Source: Nitrospira sp.
GTDB lineage: Bacteria > Nitrospirota > Nitrospiria > Nitrospirales > Nitrospiraceae
Direction of reading: 5' to 3'
NCBI GenBank assembly: GCA_030456405.1
Contig: JAKDNQ010000007.1
Location: 1 to 26,812 of the forward strand
DNA length: 26,812 bases
The position numbers and the translations under genes were made by a program. Of the stretch, positions 7,840-16,084 are shown in pieces. Numbering within the stretch: the stretch's first letter is position 1; each line of letters starts with the position of its first letter. The notes beneath the pieces were generated by a model that was not told where the DNA came from, did not search any database, and was given only the letters and a program-made list of their open reading frames with translations.

Positions 7840-7862
7840 GCCATCCGCCACATGCGGATGGC
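7840..7862. repeat. Perfect 9-bp stem hairpin between femAB-like gene and prsK
   Basis: GCCATCCGC (7840-7848) and GCGGATGGC (7854-7862) surround the 5-nt loop CACAT, immediately after the stop codon of the FemAB-like gene. There is no T-run after it, so it may be an attenuator or an mRNA-stabilising 3' structure rather than a full terminator. It separates the biosynthetic genes from the regulators. Confidence 0.6.
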
Positions 7863-7924
7863 AGGGGAAAAACCATCGAGATCGGCCGCTAATCCACCCG
7901 CGACCGTCATCGCGCAGGTATAGT

Positions 7925-10036
7925 ATGATTTCCCCGACATGGTTTTCAATCGCGGCTGGTCTCGTCGTGGCGATTGCCGGAGGAATGGCTTGCGTCCTAT
8001 TTATAAGGAGAAAAGCCAGTGCCTCACACCGGAGTCTCGCGGTCTTGCTGGGGGCGACCGCCATGGCCCACCTGGCCAATGCCGCAGGATTGCTTGACGA
8101 GTCCCATGCATTGCTGTGGCGGGCGATCGCGATGGTCGCAGAGCTCGCCCAACCTGCTCTATTGCTATATGTCGGGCTGGCATTTCTGAGTCCGGTTGAG
8201 CGGAGCCACGATACGTCTGTGCGGTGGCGTGCCCGCATTATCGGGGTACTTGGCCTGCTGCTGACTGTCTGTACAGTGACCGGCCAGGTATTTGAGTGGA
8301 AGGTTTTTGAGGATGGTCAGGCGGCGATCGTCTTGGCCTCTTGGGGAGGCGTGCCGTATGCTTTTATCCTAATCGGGATGGCTCTGGGCTTAGCACAACT
8401 TGAATTGGTCTTACGGGCCAGCCGTGAGCCGATCCGCCACAAGCTGAAGTTCATTGTGATTGGATTAGGGGGGCTGGCCGGGTTCCAAATTTATCAAGCC
8501 AGCCAGATGCTCCTGTTCCCAGTCTGGCAAGCTCAACATGTGTTAGTTGGAAGCATCGCGACGACCATGTCACTGTGTCTGACTGCCTATGGATTGGAGC
8601 GAACCCGCCTTCGGGAAGTGCTTGTTAATACCTATGTATCCCAACAGGCGCTCTTCGGTTCGGTCACGTTTATCATGTGTGGGCTTTATCTGCTGGTGGT
8701 GGGGGCCATCGGTGAATGGCTTCGACGATCAGACCAACCATTGGGAGTGGGTTTCAGTGTCGTTGTGGTATTTGGAGCCCTGGTCGGACTGGCGGTCGTG
8801 GCATTTTCAAAAACGGTGCGCGCAGACGTCCGGCGCTTCCTCAACCGAAACTTCTATCGATCCAAGCACGATTACCGCGCGCAGTGGCTTCAGGTCACAG
8901 AGGCGTTTGAGCAGGCAGCGAGCAAAGAAGCGATCATGGATCGGTTGCTCGATTTTCTCATTAAGACGTTCCCTACCACAGAGATTTCTCTCTGGTCGTT
9001 TCGAGAAGCCGATCGTCGGTTTTGCCACATTCGTTCGATGAAGGTTGAGAAGAAGCCGGCTTCATTGGGGCTTTCCCATCCTGTGATCGTGCAACTCTTA
9101 GAGAAGGATGAGGCTGTTGTGATCGAAGATGCCTGGTCGAAAAAAAGTGCTGAACCTGGCTCCAGAGAAGATCCGTTGATAGCCGCTGAGGTGGCACTCT
9201 GTTTCCCAATTCGCGCTCAGGGACGGCTTACGGCATTTATTTCGTTGGGGCGGCAACTTCGTGGAGAAGCCTATGGACCGGATGATTGTGACTTGCTTCG
9301 TGGAATATCCCATCACGTTGGCGCCTTGCTCTCCCATGCGAAATTGGCCGAAGAGCGTCAATCGTCGGCTGAACTGGAAGCGCTGCATCGGTTTTCCGTG
9401 TTCTGTCTGCACGACCTGAAAAATCTCGCAGCGAGGCTGTCTTTAGTGGCTCAGAACGCCGAGACTCACGGCAAAGATCCTGCTTTCCAGGAGTCCGCCA
9501 TGAGAACGGTGGCTGACACGGCGAACAAGATGACGGCCCTCATGAGCAAGCTCTCTCTGAAAGCATTCGAGCCGATGCTTATGGTGATGCCAGAATCGAT
9601 CGATATGTCGACGCTTATTGATGAAACGGTGGCGCCGATCAGAGGAGAGAAGAACGTGCGACTGTCCGTCAGCGGGGCGCCTGTTCCTCCGGTGATGGCC
9701 GTTCGGGAGCAGATACACCAAGTGCTGCTGAATGTCGTGCTCAATGCCAAACAAGCGATCGGCGAAAAAGGGGACATCTCAGTCGCCATCAAACAATCGA
9801 ATGGTTCCGTCGTAGTCACGGTGGACGATACGGGGAGCGGAATTCCCTCGAGCATGCTTGATTCCTTGTTTCGGCCGGCGCAGTCCAGTAGGCCAGGCGG
9901 GCTGGGAGTTGGGCTCTACCAATGCAAGCAGATTGTGGAGGCGCATCAGGGAACTATTCAGTTGCGAACCGAGGAAGGAAAAGGGACACAGGTTCGGATT
10001 GAGCTTCCCATTTATCGCCCACCTGCTACTATATAG
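7925..10036 (+). CDS. prsK: PEP-CTERM system sensor histidine kinase PrsK
   Basis: A 703-residue membrane histidine kinase. The first roughly 290 residues form seven or eight hydrophobic segments (an integral-membrane sensor region), followed by a GAF-like domain (about residues 320-470). Next is a phosphoacceptor helix with an atypical H-box FCLHDLKN (His496) and a C-terminal HATPase_c domain. There the N-box is VVLNAKQAI, the G1 box is VDDTGSGIP, and the G2 box GGLGVGLYQCKQIVEAHQG is well conserved. This architecture and the neighbouring prsR match the PrsK family, known to work with PrsR and RpoN in controlling PEP-CTERM protein expression. The start ATG at 7925 has AGG about 9 nt upstream. 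The signal sensed is unknown. Confidence 0.92.
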   Translation: MISPTWFSIAAGLVVAIAGGMACVLFIRRKASASHRSLAVLLGATAMAHLANAAGLLDESHALLWRAIAMVAELAQPALLLYVGLAFLSPVERSHDTSVRWRARIIGVLGLLLTVCTVTGQVFEWKVFEDGQAAIVLASWGGVPYAFILIGMALGLAQLELVLRASREPIRHKLKFIVIGLGGLAGFQIYQASQMLLFPVWQAQHVLVGSIATTMSLCLTAYGLERTRLREVLVNTYVSQQALFGSVTFIMCGLYLLVVGAIGEWLRRSDQPLGVGFSVVVVFGALVGLAVVAFSKTVRADVRRFLNRNFYRSKHDYRAQWLQVTEAFEQAASKEAIMDRLLDFLIKTFPTTEISLWSFREADRRFCHIRSMKVEKKPASLGLSHPVIVQLLEKDEAVVIEDAWSKKSAEPGSREDPLIAAEVALCFPIRAQGRLTAFISLGRQLRGEAYGPDDCDLLRGISHHVGALLSHAKLAEERQSSAELEALHRFSVFCLHDLKNLAARLSLVAQNAETHGKDPAFQESAMRTVADTANKMTALMSKLSLKAFEPMLMVMPESIDMSTLIDETVAPIRGEKNVRLSVSGAPVPPVMAVREQIHQVLLNVVLNAKQAIGEKGDISVAIKQSNGSVVVTVDDTGSGIPSSMLDSLFRPAQSSRPGGLGVGLYQCKQIVEAHQGTIQLRTEEGKGTQVRIELPIYRPPATI

Positions 10037-10087
10037 GTACTGATTCCATCTCACACCCTGACCTGAACGGTAATCCATGAGCCATGT

Positions 10088-11491
10088 ATGTCTGAGACAC
10101 TCATGACCATTCAACCTGCTCTGCTGTTGGTCGACGACGATGCCGAGATTCGGGACCAAATGAAATGGGCCCTGGCTTCGGAGTATCAGCTGCTGGAAGC
10201 GTGGGATCGCTCCACCGCCTTGGCCCATGTCCGGGAAGCTATGCCTCGATTGATCCTGCTTGACTTAGGATTACCCCCTGACATCGATGGGGCGTCTGAG
10301 GGTTTAGCAATCTTGCGGGAAACCCTTCGTCTCAACCCTATGGTCAAAGTAATCGTGATAACGGGTAATAGCGATCGAGCAAAGGCAGTCGACGCGATTG
10401 AAAGCGGCGCCTATGATTTTATCGAAAAACCTGTCCAGCTCGATGTCTTGAAGATCGTGCTCCAACGCGCGGCCTATCTCTCCAATCTTGAACAGGACCA
10501 TTGTGTATTCCAACAGCAGACGGGCCAGAATGAATTCCCAGAGTTGGTAGGTGACAGCTCGAAAATGCAGGACGTGTTTCGCATGATTCGCCGTGTCGGA
10601 CCGTCTGATGTGCCGGTGTTGATTACTGGGGGAAGCGGCACGGGGAAGGAGTTGGTGGCGCGAGCCATCCACAGTCGAAGCGCGCGCGAGGGCGAGTCCT
10701 TCGTCGCGATCAACTGCGGAGCGATTCCGGAGACACTGCTCGAAAGCGAGTTGTTTGGATATGAGAAGGGCGCCTTTACCGGAGCGGTGCAGCAACGGAA
10801 TGGGCGCATTGAAGGTGCGCAAGGTGGCACGCTGTTTTTGGATGAAATTGGAGACATCCCGCTGGGATTGCAAGTCAAGCTGTTGCGGTTCTTACAAGAG
10901 CACACGATACAACGCTTGGGCGCAAAAGTGACGATTGCCGTTGATGCGCGGATTCTGGCCGCGACCAACGTTGATCTTCAACAGGCCATCAGGGATGGCC
11001 GGTTTAGAGAGGATCTGTATTACAGGCTGTGCGTGGTCACGATTGCGATGCCTGCTCTAAGTGCGCGCGACTCCGATATCACACTGTTGGCACGAACGTT
11101 CTTGACGAAATTTGCTGAAGAGGAACAAAAACATTTGAAAGGGTTTACGCCTGAGGCGTTGGAGGCCTTGACGGCATACAATTGGCCTGGGAACGTCAGG
11201 GAATTAGAAAACAGGATCAAGCGCGCCGTCGTGATGGCGGAAGGAAAATACGTGACCCCCGCAAATTTGGAATTAAAAGCCCCCACTTCATCCGAAGAGG
11301 AAGCGCTCACACTCAGAGCCTCACGAGACGGTCGGGAGAAGGATCTAGTGAGGCAGGCGGTCGAAAAAGCTGGATGGAATTTGTCTAAAGCGGCTGCAGA
11401 ACTAGGGATCAGCCGGCCCACGCTCCGCCAGTTACTCACCCGTTATGGATTGAAAAAGACGAAACCCGAGGACCAGAATGAAAAGGCCTAA
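10088..11491 (+). CDS. prsR: PEP-CTERM-box response regulator PrsR (sigma-54 activator)
   Basis: A 467-residue NtrC-type regulator. The receiver domain comes first, with the acidic DDD cluster and phosphoacceptor Asp59 (LILLDLGLPP). The AAA+ domain follows, with Walker A GGSGTGKE near residue 180, the sigma-54-contacting GAFTGA loop near 228-233, and Walker B TLFLDEIGD. The Fis-type helix-turn-helix at the C-terminus reads GWNLSKAAAELGISRPTLRQ. All residues needed for activating RpoN are present. It is expected to be phosphorylated by PrsK, 51 bp upstream, and to drive -24/-12 promoters such as the one at 11813-11828 before the PEP-CTERM gene. The start at 10088 is an ATG; an in-frame ATG at 10103 is possible. 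Confidence 0.94.
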   Translation: MSETLMTIQPALLLVDDDAEIRDQMKWALASEYQLLEAWDRSTALAHVREAMPRLILLDLGLPPDIDGASEGLAILRETLRLNPMVKVIVITGNSDRAKAVDAIESGAYDFIEKPVQLDVLKIVLQRAAYLSNLEQDHCVFQQQTGQNEFPELVGDSSKMQDVFRMIRRVGPSDVPVLITGGSGTGKELVARAIHSRSAREGESFVAINCGAIPETLLESELFGYEKGAFTGAVQQRNGRIEGAQGGTLFLDEIGDIPLGLQVKLLRFLQEHTIQRLGAKVTIAVDARILAATNVDLQQAIRDGRFREDLYYRLCVVTIAMPALSARDSDITLLARTFLTKFAEEEQKHLKGFTPEALEALTAYNWPGNVRELENRIKRAVVMAEGKYVTPANLELKAPTSSEEEALTLRASRDGREKDLVRQAVEKAGWNLSKAAAELGISRPTLRQLLTRYGLKKTKPEDQNEKA

Positions 11492-11812
11492 CCCGCTCCA
11501 AGTCTCTCGTTTGTAGTACTTTTCTGCAGCTATCCCAAGCGGGTTGATTCAGGGCGTACAACGTCCCCTTGACCTGTAGACTTACTGACCATACTCAGGC
11601 GCAGTTCGCTCAAAGAAGAATTCTCGTTCTTCTGGAAAATTAATTTACAGAGAGTTAAATGGTGTAAGTGATTGGATTGATTCATAAATCGAATAATATT
11701 GTAGCGCCTGAATAAAAAGGCTGGAAAAAAATTTTACAGACCGATGAACAATTACTAATGCTCAATATAAATAAGTCAATGTATTTCAATATGTTATAGC
11801 TGTTTATGTTTC
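11492..11812. other. AT-rich upstream control region of the PEP-CTERM gene
   Basis: A non-coding stretch clearly richer in A+T than its neighbours. It contains the inverted repeat at 11614-11633 listed below. It also holds the pair AACCCGCT (11490-11497) / AGCGGGTT (11538-11545) bracketing the end of prsR, which could be part of a weak terminator. I see no gene in it. Position and composition fit an enhancer/bending region in front of a sigma-54 promoter. Confidence 0.55.
11614..11633. promoter_or_regulatory. Candidate PrsR enhancer (inverted repeat)
   Basis: The sequence AGAAGAA-TTCTCG-TTCTTCT has perfect 7-bp inverted arms with a 6-bp spacer, centred about 200 bp upstream of the -24 element. 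That is in the range used by NtrC-type activators. The identity of the binding protein is inferred from position only. Confidence 0.4.
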
Positions 11813-11828
11813 TGGCACATGATGTGCT
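11813..11828 (+). promoter_or_regulatory. Sigma-54 (-24/-12) promoter for the PEP-CTERM gene
   Basis: TGGCAC (11813-11818), 5 nt, then GTGCT (11824-11828). The invariant GG (11814-11815) and GC (11826-11827) are exactly 10 nt apart. The -24 element matches the consensus fully, and the -12 element differs from TTGCW only at its first base. The transcript would start near 11839, about 105 bp before the ATG at 11944. PrsR, encoded just upstream, is the obvious activator. Confidence 0.8.
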
Positions 11829-11943
11829 TATTGACGGTACATAACACTCGAAAATAGTTCCAAACCAGCAAGGAGGGAAACAAGGAATGAGAACAATTAC
11901 GAGGGTCGGAGTCGATAAGGTTATGGTTCACAGGAGATCCACA

Positions 11944-12456
11944 ATGAAACACCTCATCATGGCGGTCATGATTGCCACTCTGGCGGTCGTTGCCACCAAC
12001 GCCCGCGCGAATAATATTACCGCTAACATTGATCTGATCGGCGGGACGGCTCTCTTTGGTGCGGTCCACACCGAAAGCTCGCCCGTTAGCTCGCCATTCA
12101 CGGACACGTTCAATTTCGCCATCGATGGTTCTGTTCTAGCCAATGCCAGCTTGGTCACCATCGGATTCAACGCAGGACAAGATATCGACTTCCTCAGTGC
12201 CACACTGAATGGGCATTCCCTCATTATAGGCGGGCTATTCGATGGCCAATATGAAACCGCGCTCACCCTTGGCAATTATAGCCTCCTTGGCCCGTTACAA
12301 CTCATAGTGACGGGTACCACTGATGCTGGGGGTGGGGTCTCTGCTTCCTACGGAGGCACGCTGAATGTGCGCTCGGTTCCGGAGCCTGCGTCCTTGATGC
12401 TGCTCGGAGCCGGCTTGGCCGGTATCGGGATCTGGAGACGGTCAATGAAGGTTTAA
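11944..12456 (+). CDS. PEP-CTERM sorting-domain protein (exosortase cargo)
   Basis: A 170-residue exported protein. The N-terminal signal peptide (MKHLIMAVMIATLAVVATNARA, cleavage expected after ARA) is followed by about 120 residues rich in Gly, Ser, Thr and beta-type sequence. The C-terminus is a classic PEP-CTERM signal: VPEP at the start, a hydrophobic stretch (SLMLLGAGLAGIGIW) and the basic end RRSMKV. The start chosen is ATG 11944, with AGGAG 8 nt upstream. The frame also opens at ATG 11887, which has its own strong AGGAGG 10 nt upstream and would add 19 residues to the n-region. The protein is expected to be secreted, cut by the exosortase at 5733-6713, and retained in the matrix. It is transcribed from the sigma-54 promoter and closed by the terminator at 12494-12532. 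Confidence 0.93.
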   Translation: MKHLIMAVMIATLAVVATNARANNITANIDLIGGTALFGAVHTESSPVSSPFTDTFNFAIDGSVLANASLVTIGFNAGQDIDFLSATLNGHSLIIGGLFDGQYETALTLGNYSLLGPLQLIVTGTTDAGGGVSASYGGTLNVRSVPEPASLMLLGAGLAGIGIWRRSMKV

Positions 12457-12493
12457 CACCTCTTATTTCTTCAAAAACGGAATCGGACGAGCA

Positions 12494-12532
12494 GGGCCAG
12501 TCCTCGACAAGAGGACTGGCCCTTTGCTTTTT
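12494..12532 (+). terminator. Strong intrinsic terminator after the PEP-CTERM gene
   Basis: A perfect 12-bp stem, GGGCCAGTCCTC (12494-12505) and GAGGACTGGCCC (12511-12522), with loop GACAA and then TTTGCTTTTT. It makes the PEP-CTERM gene a single-gene transcript separate from prsT. Confidence 0.93.
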
Positions 12533-12892
12533 AGGGGGAATTCCAAGAGGCAGTGACGATAAGAGTTGAAACCTCGGCTCAATCCGAAGCCTTCGGTATA
12601 GGTGAAAATAGAGAAGACATTGCCTTGTGCCAGCATGATTGGATAGGTCATGAATGAGGCGTGCTGGCGAGTGAATTCTCGCAACCAGCAGGCTCTCGAT
12701 CATTATTTTTCTTGTTGTCACCTCCGGGCCACACTCTTTCCTGCAACAGGCTTCTTGAAGTTCATTTTAGTCAATTGCGCGAGCCCATATCTCTCCCCGA
12801 ATACCTGCTGTAAAGAATATATTTCTTTGCCATGCTTGAGTAAGCCTGTAACATTGAGTCTATATTTTCGCACCAACATTCTAGGAGCATTC
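12533..12892. other. Intergenic region before prsT
   Basis: No convincing gene. The prsT frame stays open to an ATG at 12650, but that extension has many Cys and stop-prone codons and no family resemblance. A minus-strand frame of about 78 codons (end near 12463) runs through the terminator and is probably not coding. I found no -24/-12 pair here, so prsT is probably not directly RpoN-dependent. A TATATT at 12861 is a possible -10 box. Confidence 0.4.
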
Positions 12893-15196
12893 ATGACGAC
12901 GAACCGATATTGGCTTACTCTAGCTGTCGTGCTTCAGGTGGTATTGATCGCTGCGGTTGGCTGCACCAAGGAATCTGCGGATACGAAGGCAACTCGCCAC
13001 CGAGAACGAGCCATTGCCTATCTCGACAAGGGAGAATATCGCGAGGCGATCGTCGAGTTCAAGAATGTTCTTCAAATCGCTCCGGATGATCCCGACGCCC
13101 ATTATCGTATGGCTCTCACCTACCTTAAGCTCGGAGCCCTGACGGATCTCCAGCAAGCATTCAAGGAATTGTCCACTACCGTCGAGCTGAACGTCGCGAA
13201 TCAGGATGCTCAGGTGAAGCTTGGACAGCTGTTTCTCCTCGCAAAGGAACCGACAAAAGCTCGCGCGCATGCCGACATCGTCCTCACCTCGGCGCCGGAT
13301 AACAAAGAGGGAGTCATCCTTCGCGGGGCAAGTTTTCTAAACGAAGGCAAATTCCAGGAAGGCATCGCGGAACTGAAGAGGGCGATCGTGTTGGATCCCC
13401 AGAACATCAACATCTACCTCGATCTTGCCAGGGCCTACGCGCACATCAAAGATTATGGTTCAGCTGAATCCGTATTGCAGCAGGCACTACAGGCCAACCC
13501 CCAATCTCATGAGGCTCGATTCGCCCTCGGTGATCTCCACCTCATCAGAGGGAAAACCGATCTTGCCGAAGCCGAGTACAAGCGCGCGCTCATCGATACG
13601 CCGGATCGACCGGAGCCTCGCATCAAACTGGCCGGCTTTTACCTCTCGGTCAACCGCCTCGGTGATGCCGAAGCGACCTACTCCGCCTGGGCCCAATCCA
13701 AGCCTCAAGACGACAGTCCCTTTGTTGCCTTGGGAGACTTCTATCGAGTCACAGGCCAAATCGACAAAGCCTTGGCTAGCTACCAAAAAGCGCTCGCCGT
13801 CAACCCGAAATCGACCGCTGCACGGGATCAACAGATCGCCCTCTACCTCGACACGAACAAGCTCGATGAAGCCGAGCAACAAACCAGCGCCATTCTGAAG
13901 GCGAACAGCAAGGACTCCAGCGGCCGTCTCTTCGACGCCCGACTCAAATTGGCACGTGGACGGATCGACGATGCCCTACCGCTTCTTCAATCCTTGAGCA
14001 GGGAAGAGATCCGCTCACCGGCCGCGCACCACTTCTTGGGCATGACCTATGCGCGGAAAGGCGACCTTCCCCAAGCCGTTCAGGAACTCAGCGAAGCCGT
14101 TAAACTAGCTCCGAATTCAATCGAATCGCATGCGGCCCTAGCCGCCAGCTACCTCAGCCAGGGATCGGCAGATCTCGCCATCGAACAGGCACAGGTCGTG
14201 CTGCGCCTAAATCCTCGGAGCGTCCAAGCGGCCACGATAATGGGGGAGGCCTATCTGCGGAAAAATGATCCCGCAAAAGCCGGCCAGGTGTTCGAAGCGA
14301 TCACCAAGGCCGTGCCGAACCATGCCCTTGCCCACCATCGTTTGGGCTTAATTGCGCGCTCTAACAAGAATAATGCCGATGCCCTCGCACATTTCGAACA
14401 GGCTCTCAAGACCAATCCTGATTTCATGGATCCACTCGCACAGATTGCCACAATCAAGGTCAGTCAGGGCAAGCCGGCAGAAGCGCGTGATCGCATCAAG
14501 CAACATCGCGAGCTAGTCCCCAAGAACCCGCGTGTCTATAACCTGCTGGGTCAACTGTTCACCTCGATCAAGGAATATGACCAGGCGGAGGCTGCATTCA
14601 AGCAGGCGATCGAACTGAATGACTCCATCCTGGAGTCCTATACCGGTCTGGCGGGGCTATACTTACAGACGAAACGATTGGATGAGGCGATCCAAGAATA
14701 TGAAACCGCCCTCTCTAAAAACCCAAAGCTAGTCCCTGCCCACATGATGATCGGCATGATATACGAATCACGCAAGCAGTATGACCAGGCGCAGGCACGC
14801 TATCAGGAAGCCGTCCGAATCAATCCACGGTTCGCCCCGGCAGCCAATAACCTGGCTTGGCTTATGATTGAACGCGGCGGGAACTCCGATGTGGCGTTGG
14901 GATACGCGCAGACGGCGCGGGAGGTGATGCCGAACGACCCGAGCATTGCCGACACGCTCGGGTGGATCTATTATCAGAAAAAGATCTATCTCAATGCCCT
15001 GTCACTTCTGGAAGAGGCCGCTGAGAAACTATCGGACAATCCACTGATCCTCTATCACTACGGCATGGTTCTGTACAAAAACGAGAAAAAGTCTGAGGCC
15101 CGCAAAGCCCTTGAGAAGTCGCTTCAACTTAATGCGAATCACCCCGGAGCAGTTGAGACAAAGTCCACGCTGGCTGAACTGTCGTCCCGTTCGTAA
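12893..15196 (+). CDS. prsT: PEP-CTERM system TPR-repeat lipoprotein PrsT
   Basis: A 767-residue protein made almost entirely of tetratricopeptide repeats (around twenty, for example GEYREAIVEFKNVLQIAPDD and KEYDQAEAAFKQAIELNDS). The ATG at 12893 is chosen over the upstream open frame because it has AGGAG at the right distance and begins a lipoprotein signal, MTTNRYWLTLAVVLQ...AAVGC, with the lipid-bearing Cys near residue 24. The length and repeat plan match PrsT proteins of exosortase loci. It probably acts as a periplasmic or outer-membrane scaffold for polysaccharide and PEP-CTERM protein export. It is the last gene of the locus. Codon and base use match the neighbouring genes. Confidence 0.9.
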   Translation: MTTNRYWLTLAVVLQVVLIAAVGCTKESADTKATRHRERAIAYLDKGEYREAIVEFKNVLQIAPDDPDAHYRMALTYLKLGALTDLQQAFKELSTTVELNVANQDAQVKLGQLFLLAKEPTKARAHADIVLTSAPDNKEGVILRGASFLNEGKFQEGIAELKRAIVLDPQNINIYLDLARAYAHIKDYGSAESVLQQALQANPQSHEARFALGDLHLIRGKTDLAEAEYKRALIDTPDRPEPRIKLAGFYLSVNRLGDAEATYSAWAQSKPQDDSPFVALGDFYRVTGQIDKALASYQKALAVNPKSTAARDQQIALYLDTNKLDEAEQQTSAILKANSKDSSGRLFDARLKLARGRIDDALPLLQSLSREEIRSPAAHHFLGMTYARKGDLPQAVQELSEAVKLAPNSIESHAALAASYLSQGSADLAIEQAQVVLRLNPRSVQAATIMGEAYLRKNDPAKAGQVFEAITKAVPNHALAHHRLGLIARSNKNNADALAHFEQALKTNPDFMDPLAQIATIKVSQGKPAEARDRIKQHRELVPKNPRVYNLLGQLFTSIKEYDQAEAAFKQAIELNDSILESYTGLAGLYLQTKRLDEAIQEYETALSKNPKLVPAHMMIGMIYESRKQYDQAQARYQEAVRINPRFAPAANNLAWLMIERGGNSDVALGYAQTAREVMPNDPSIADTLGWIYYQKKIYLNALSLLEEAAEKLSDNPLILYHYGMVLYKNEKKSEARKALEKSLQLNANHPGAVETKSTLAELSSRS

Positions 15197-15345
15197 CAAG
15201 AATACAATACGAAAGTCGATAGACCCTCCCTTCCTATTGAGCCGCTGGCGAGAGCCTCCTCTTGGTACAGCACGTGGTGTGCTCGGCCCCGAATTACCTC
15301 TACCAGACGAACATAGTTGCGAACATGCCTTCCAGTAGGTCTCAC
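15197..15345. other. Unassigned stretch between prsT and IS remnant
   Basis: No intact gene. A minus-strand frame across about 15210-15365 has a protein-like composition (IVALLTVRPTGRHVRNYVRL and following) but runs into prsT, and I do not recognise it. It may be foreign DNA joined to the IS remnant. Confidence 0.3.
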
Positions 15346-15373
15346 CGTGAGGAGAGCTACAATCCTATCGCCT

Positions 15374-15446
15374 AATGTTGTCGTCGTTCGTACGACTCCT
15401 CACACCGGAGCTGTTTCACCTCTTGTAGTACGGTTGCCCGTGTCAT
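15374..15446 (-). pseudogene. N-terminal remnant of an IS transposase (ISNCY-like)
   Basis: On the minus strand an ATG at 15446, preceded by AAGGAGG at a good distance, opens a frame reading MTRATVLQEVKQLRCEESYE and then RRQH, followed by TAG. The opening resembles the N-terminus of transposases I know as MTRxTVLQExRxMRFEExxxR, which continue with a helix-turn-helix and a DDE domain. Neither follows here. Only about 24 codons are left, so the gene is dead. The terminal repeats at 15476-15519 lie just upstream, as expected for the left end of the element. Confidence 0.55.
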
Positions 15447-15475
15447 CGTGGCCCTCCTTGAGGCGCCACTCTAAG

Positions 15476-15519
15476 CCGGACAGATCACGTGCTACATGAA
15501 CCGGACAGATGATGTGCTA
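15476..15519. repeat. Tandem terminal repeats of the IS remnant
   Basis: CCGGACAGATCACGTGCTA (15476-15494) and CCGGACAGATGATGTGCTA (15501-15519) are 19-nt direct copies differing at two positions, with a 25-bp period. Multiple short copies of this kind at an IS end are usually transposase binding sites. Confidence 0.65.
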
Positions 15520-15541
15520 TCTACAGTCCTCTCCTCAACTC

Positions 15542-15570
15542 TTGCAAGCCTGATATGTGGCACTTATAAT
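15542..15570 (+). promoter_or_regulatory. Sigma-70 type promoter for ndk operon
   Basis: TTGCAA (15542-15547), a 17-bp spacer, and TATAAT (15565-15570). Transcription would start near 15577, giving a leader of about 46 nt before ndk. It is the best housekeeping promoter I see in the window. Confidence 0.75.
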
Positions 15571-15622
15571 GCGCACCGATGTGCAATGTACTCTGTAATC
15601 AGCTAGAGGAGCCTCTGAGCCC

Positions 15623-16045
15623 ATGAGTGAACAAACCTTAGCCATTATTAAGCCTGATGCGGTGAAGAAACATGCGATCGGCGATATTATCGCCCGCTAT
15701 GATACAGCCGGTCTGAGGCCGGTAGCCATACGCATGATGTCACTCTCCAAATCCATTGCAGAGGGGTTCTATGCCGTGCATAAGACCCGTCCATTTTTCG
15801 ATAGCCTCTGCACGTTCATGTCGTCCGGTCCTGTTGTGGTGCTGGTTCTGCAAGGTGACAACGCGATCAAGAAGAATCGTGAGCTGATGGGCGCAACCGA
15901 TCCGGGCAAAGCGGACGCAGGCACGATTCGCAAAGCCCATGGGACGAACATCGAATTTAACGCCGTGCATGGATCAGATTCTCCGGAGACCGCCAAGTTC
16001 GAAATCGGATATTTCTTTCCTGGAATGGATCTCATCGGATCCTGA
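15623..16045 (+). CDS. ndk: Nucleoside diphosphate kinase
   Basis: Cytoplasmic enzyme of 140 residues, the standard length. It transfers the gamma-phosphate from ATP to other NDPs via a phosphohistidine. The active-site motif NAVHGSDS places the phosphoacceptor at His116. The N-terminal [10 protein letters not shown] and the motif [13 protein letters not shown] are intact. AGAGGAG lies about 12 nt before the ATG. It is the first gene after the promoter at 15542-15570 and is followed 39 bp later by gcvH. Confidence 0.97.
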   Translation: MSEQTLAIIKPDAVKKHAIGDIIARYDTAGLRPVAIRMMSLSKSIAEGFYAVHKTRPFFDSLCTFMSSGPVVVLVLQGDNAIKKNRELMGATDPGKADAGTIRKAHGTNIEFNAVHGSDSPETAKFEIGYFFPGMDLIGS

Positions 16046-16084
16046 TCGTCACCGGAACCAGGCCTTCTCCACAGGGGAACGCAC

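Noticed and set aside
7699..8238. 179-codon minus-strand frame over the FemAB-like/prsK junction
   Set aside because: Antisense to two well-supported genes, with no family match.
11490..11545. AACCCGCT/AGCGGGTT pair as a terminator of prsR
   Set aside because: The loop of about 40 nt is too long and no T-run follows; noted only as a possible weak structure.
12463..12693. Minus-strand frame reading ..FTYTEGFGLSRGFNSY..
   Set aside because: Looks somewhat protein-like but runs through the terminator, starts at TTG without a ribosome site, and has a stop just upstream.
12650..12892. 81-residue N-terminal extension of PrsT
   Set aside because: No ribosome site at 12650, and the lipoprotein signal starts at 12893 with a good AGGAG.
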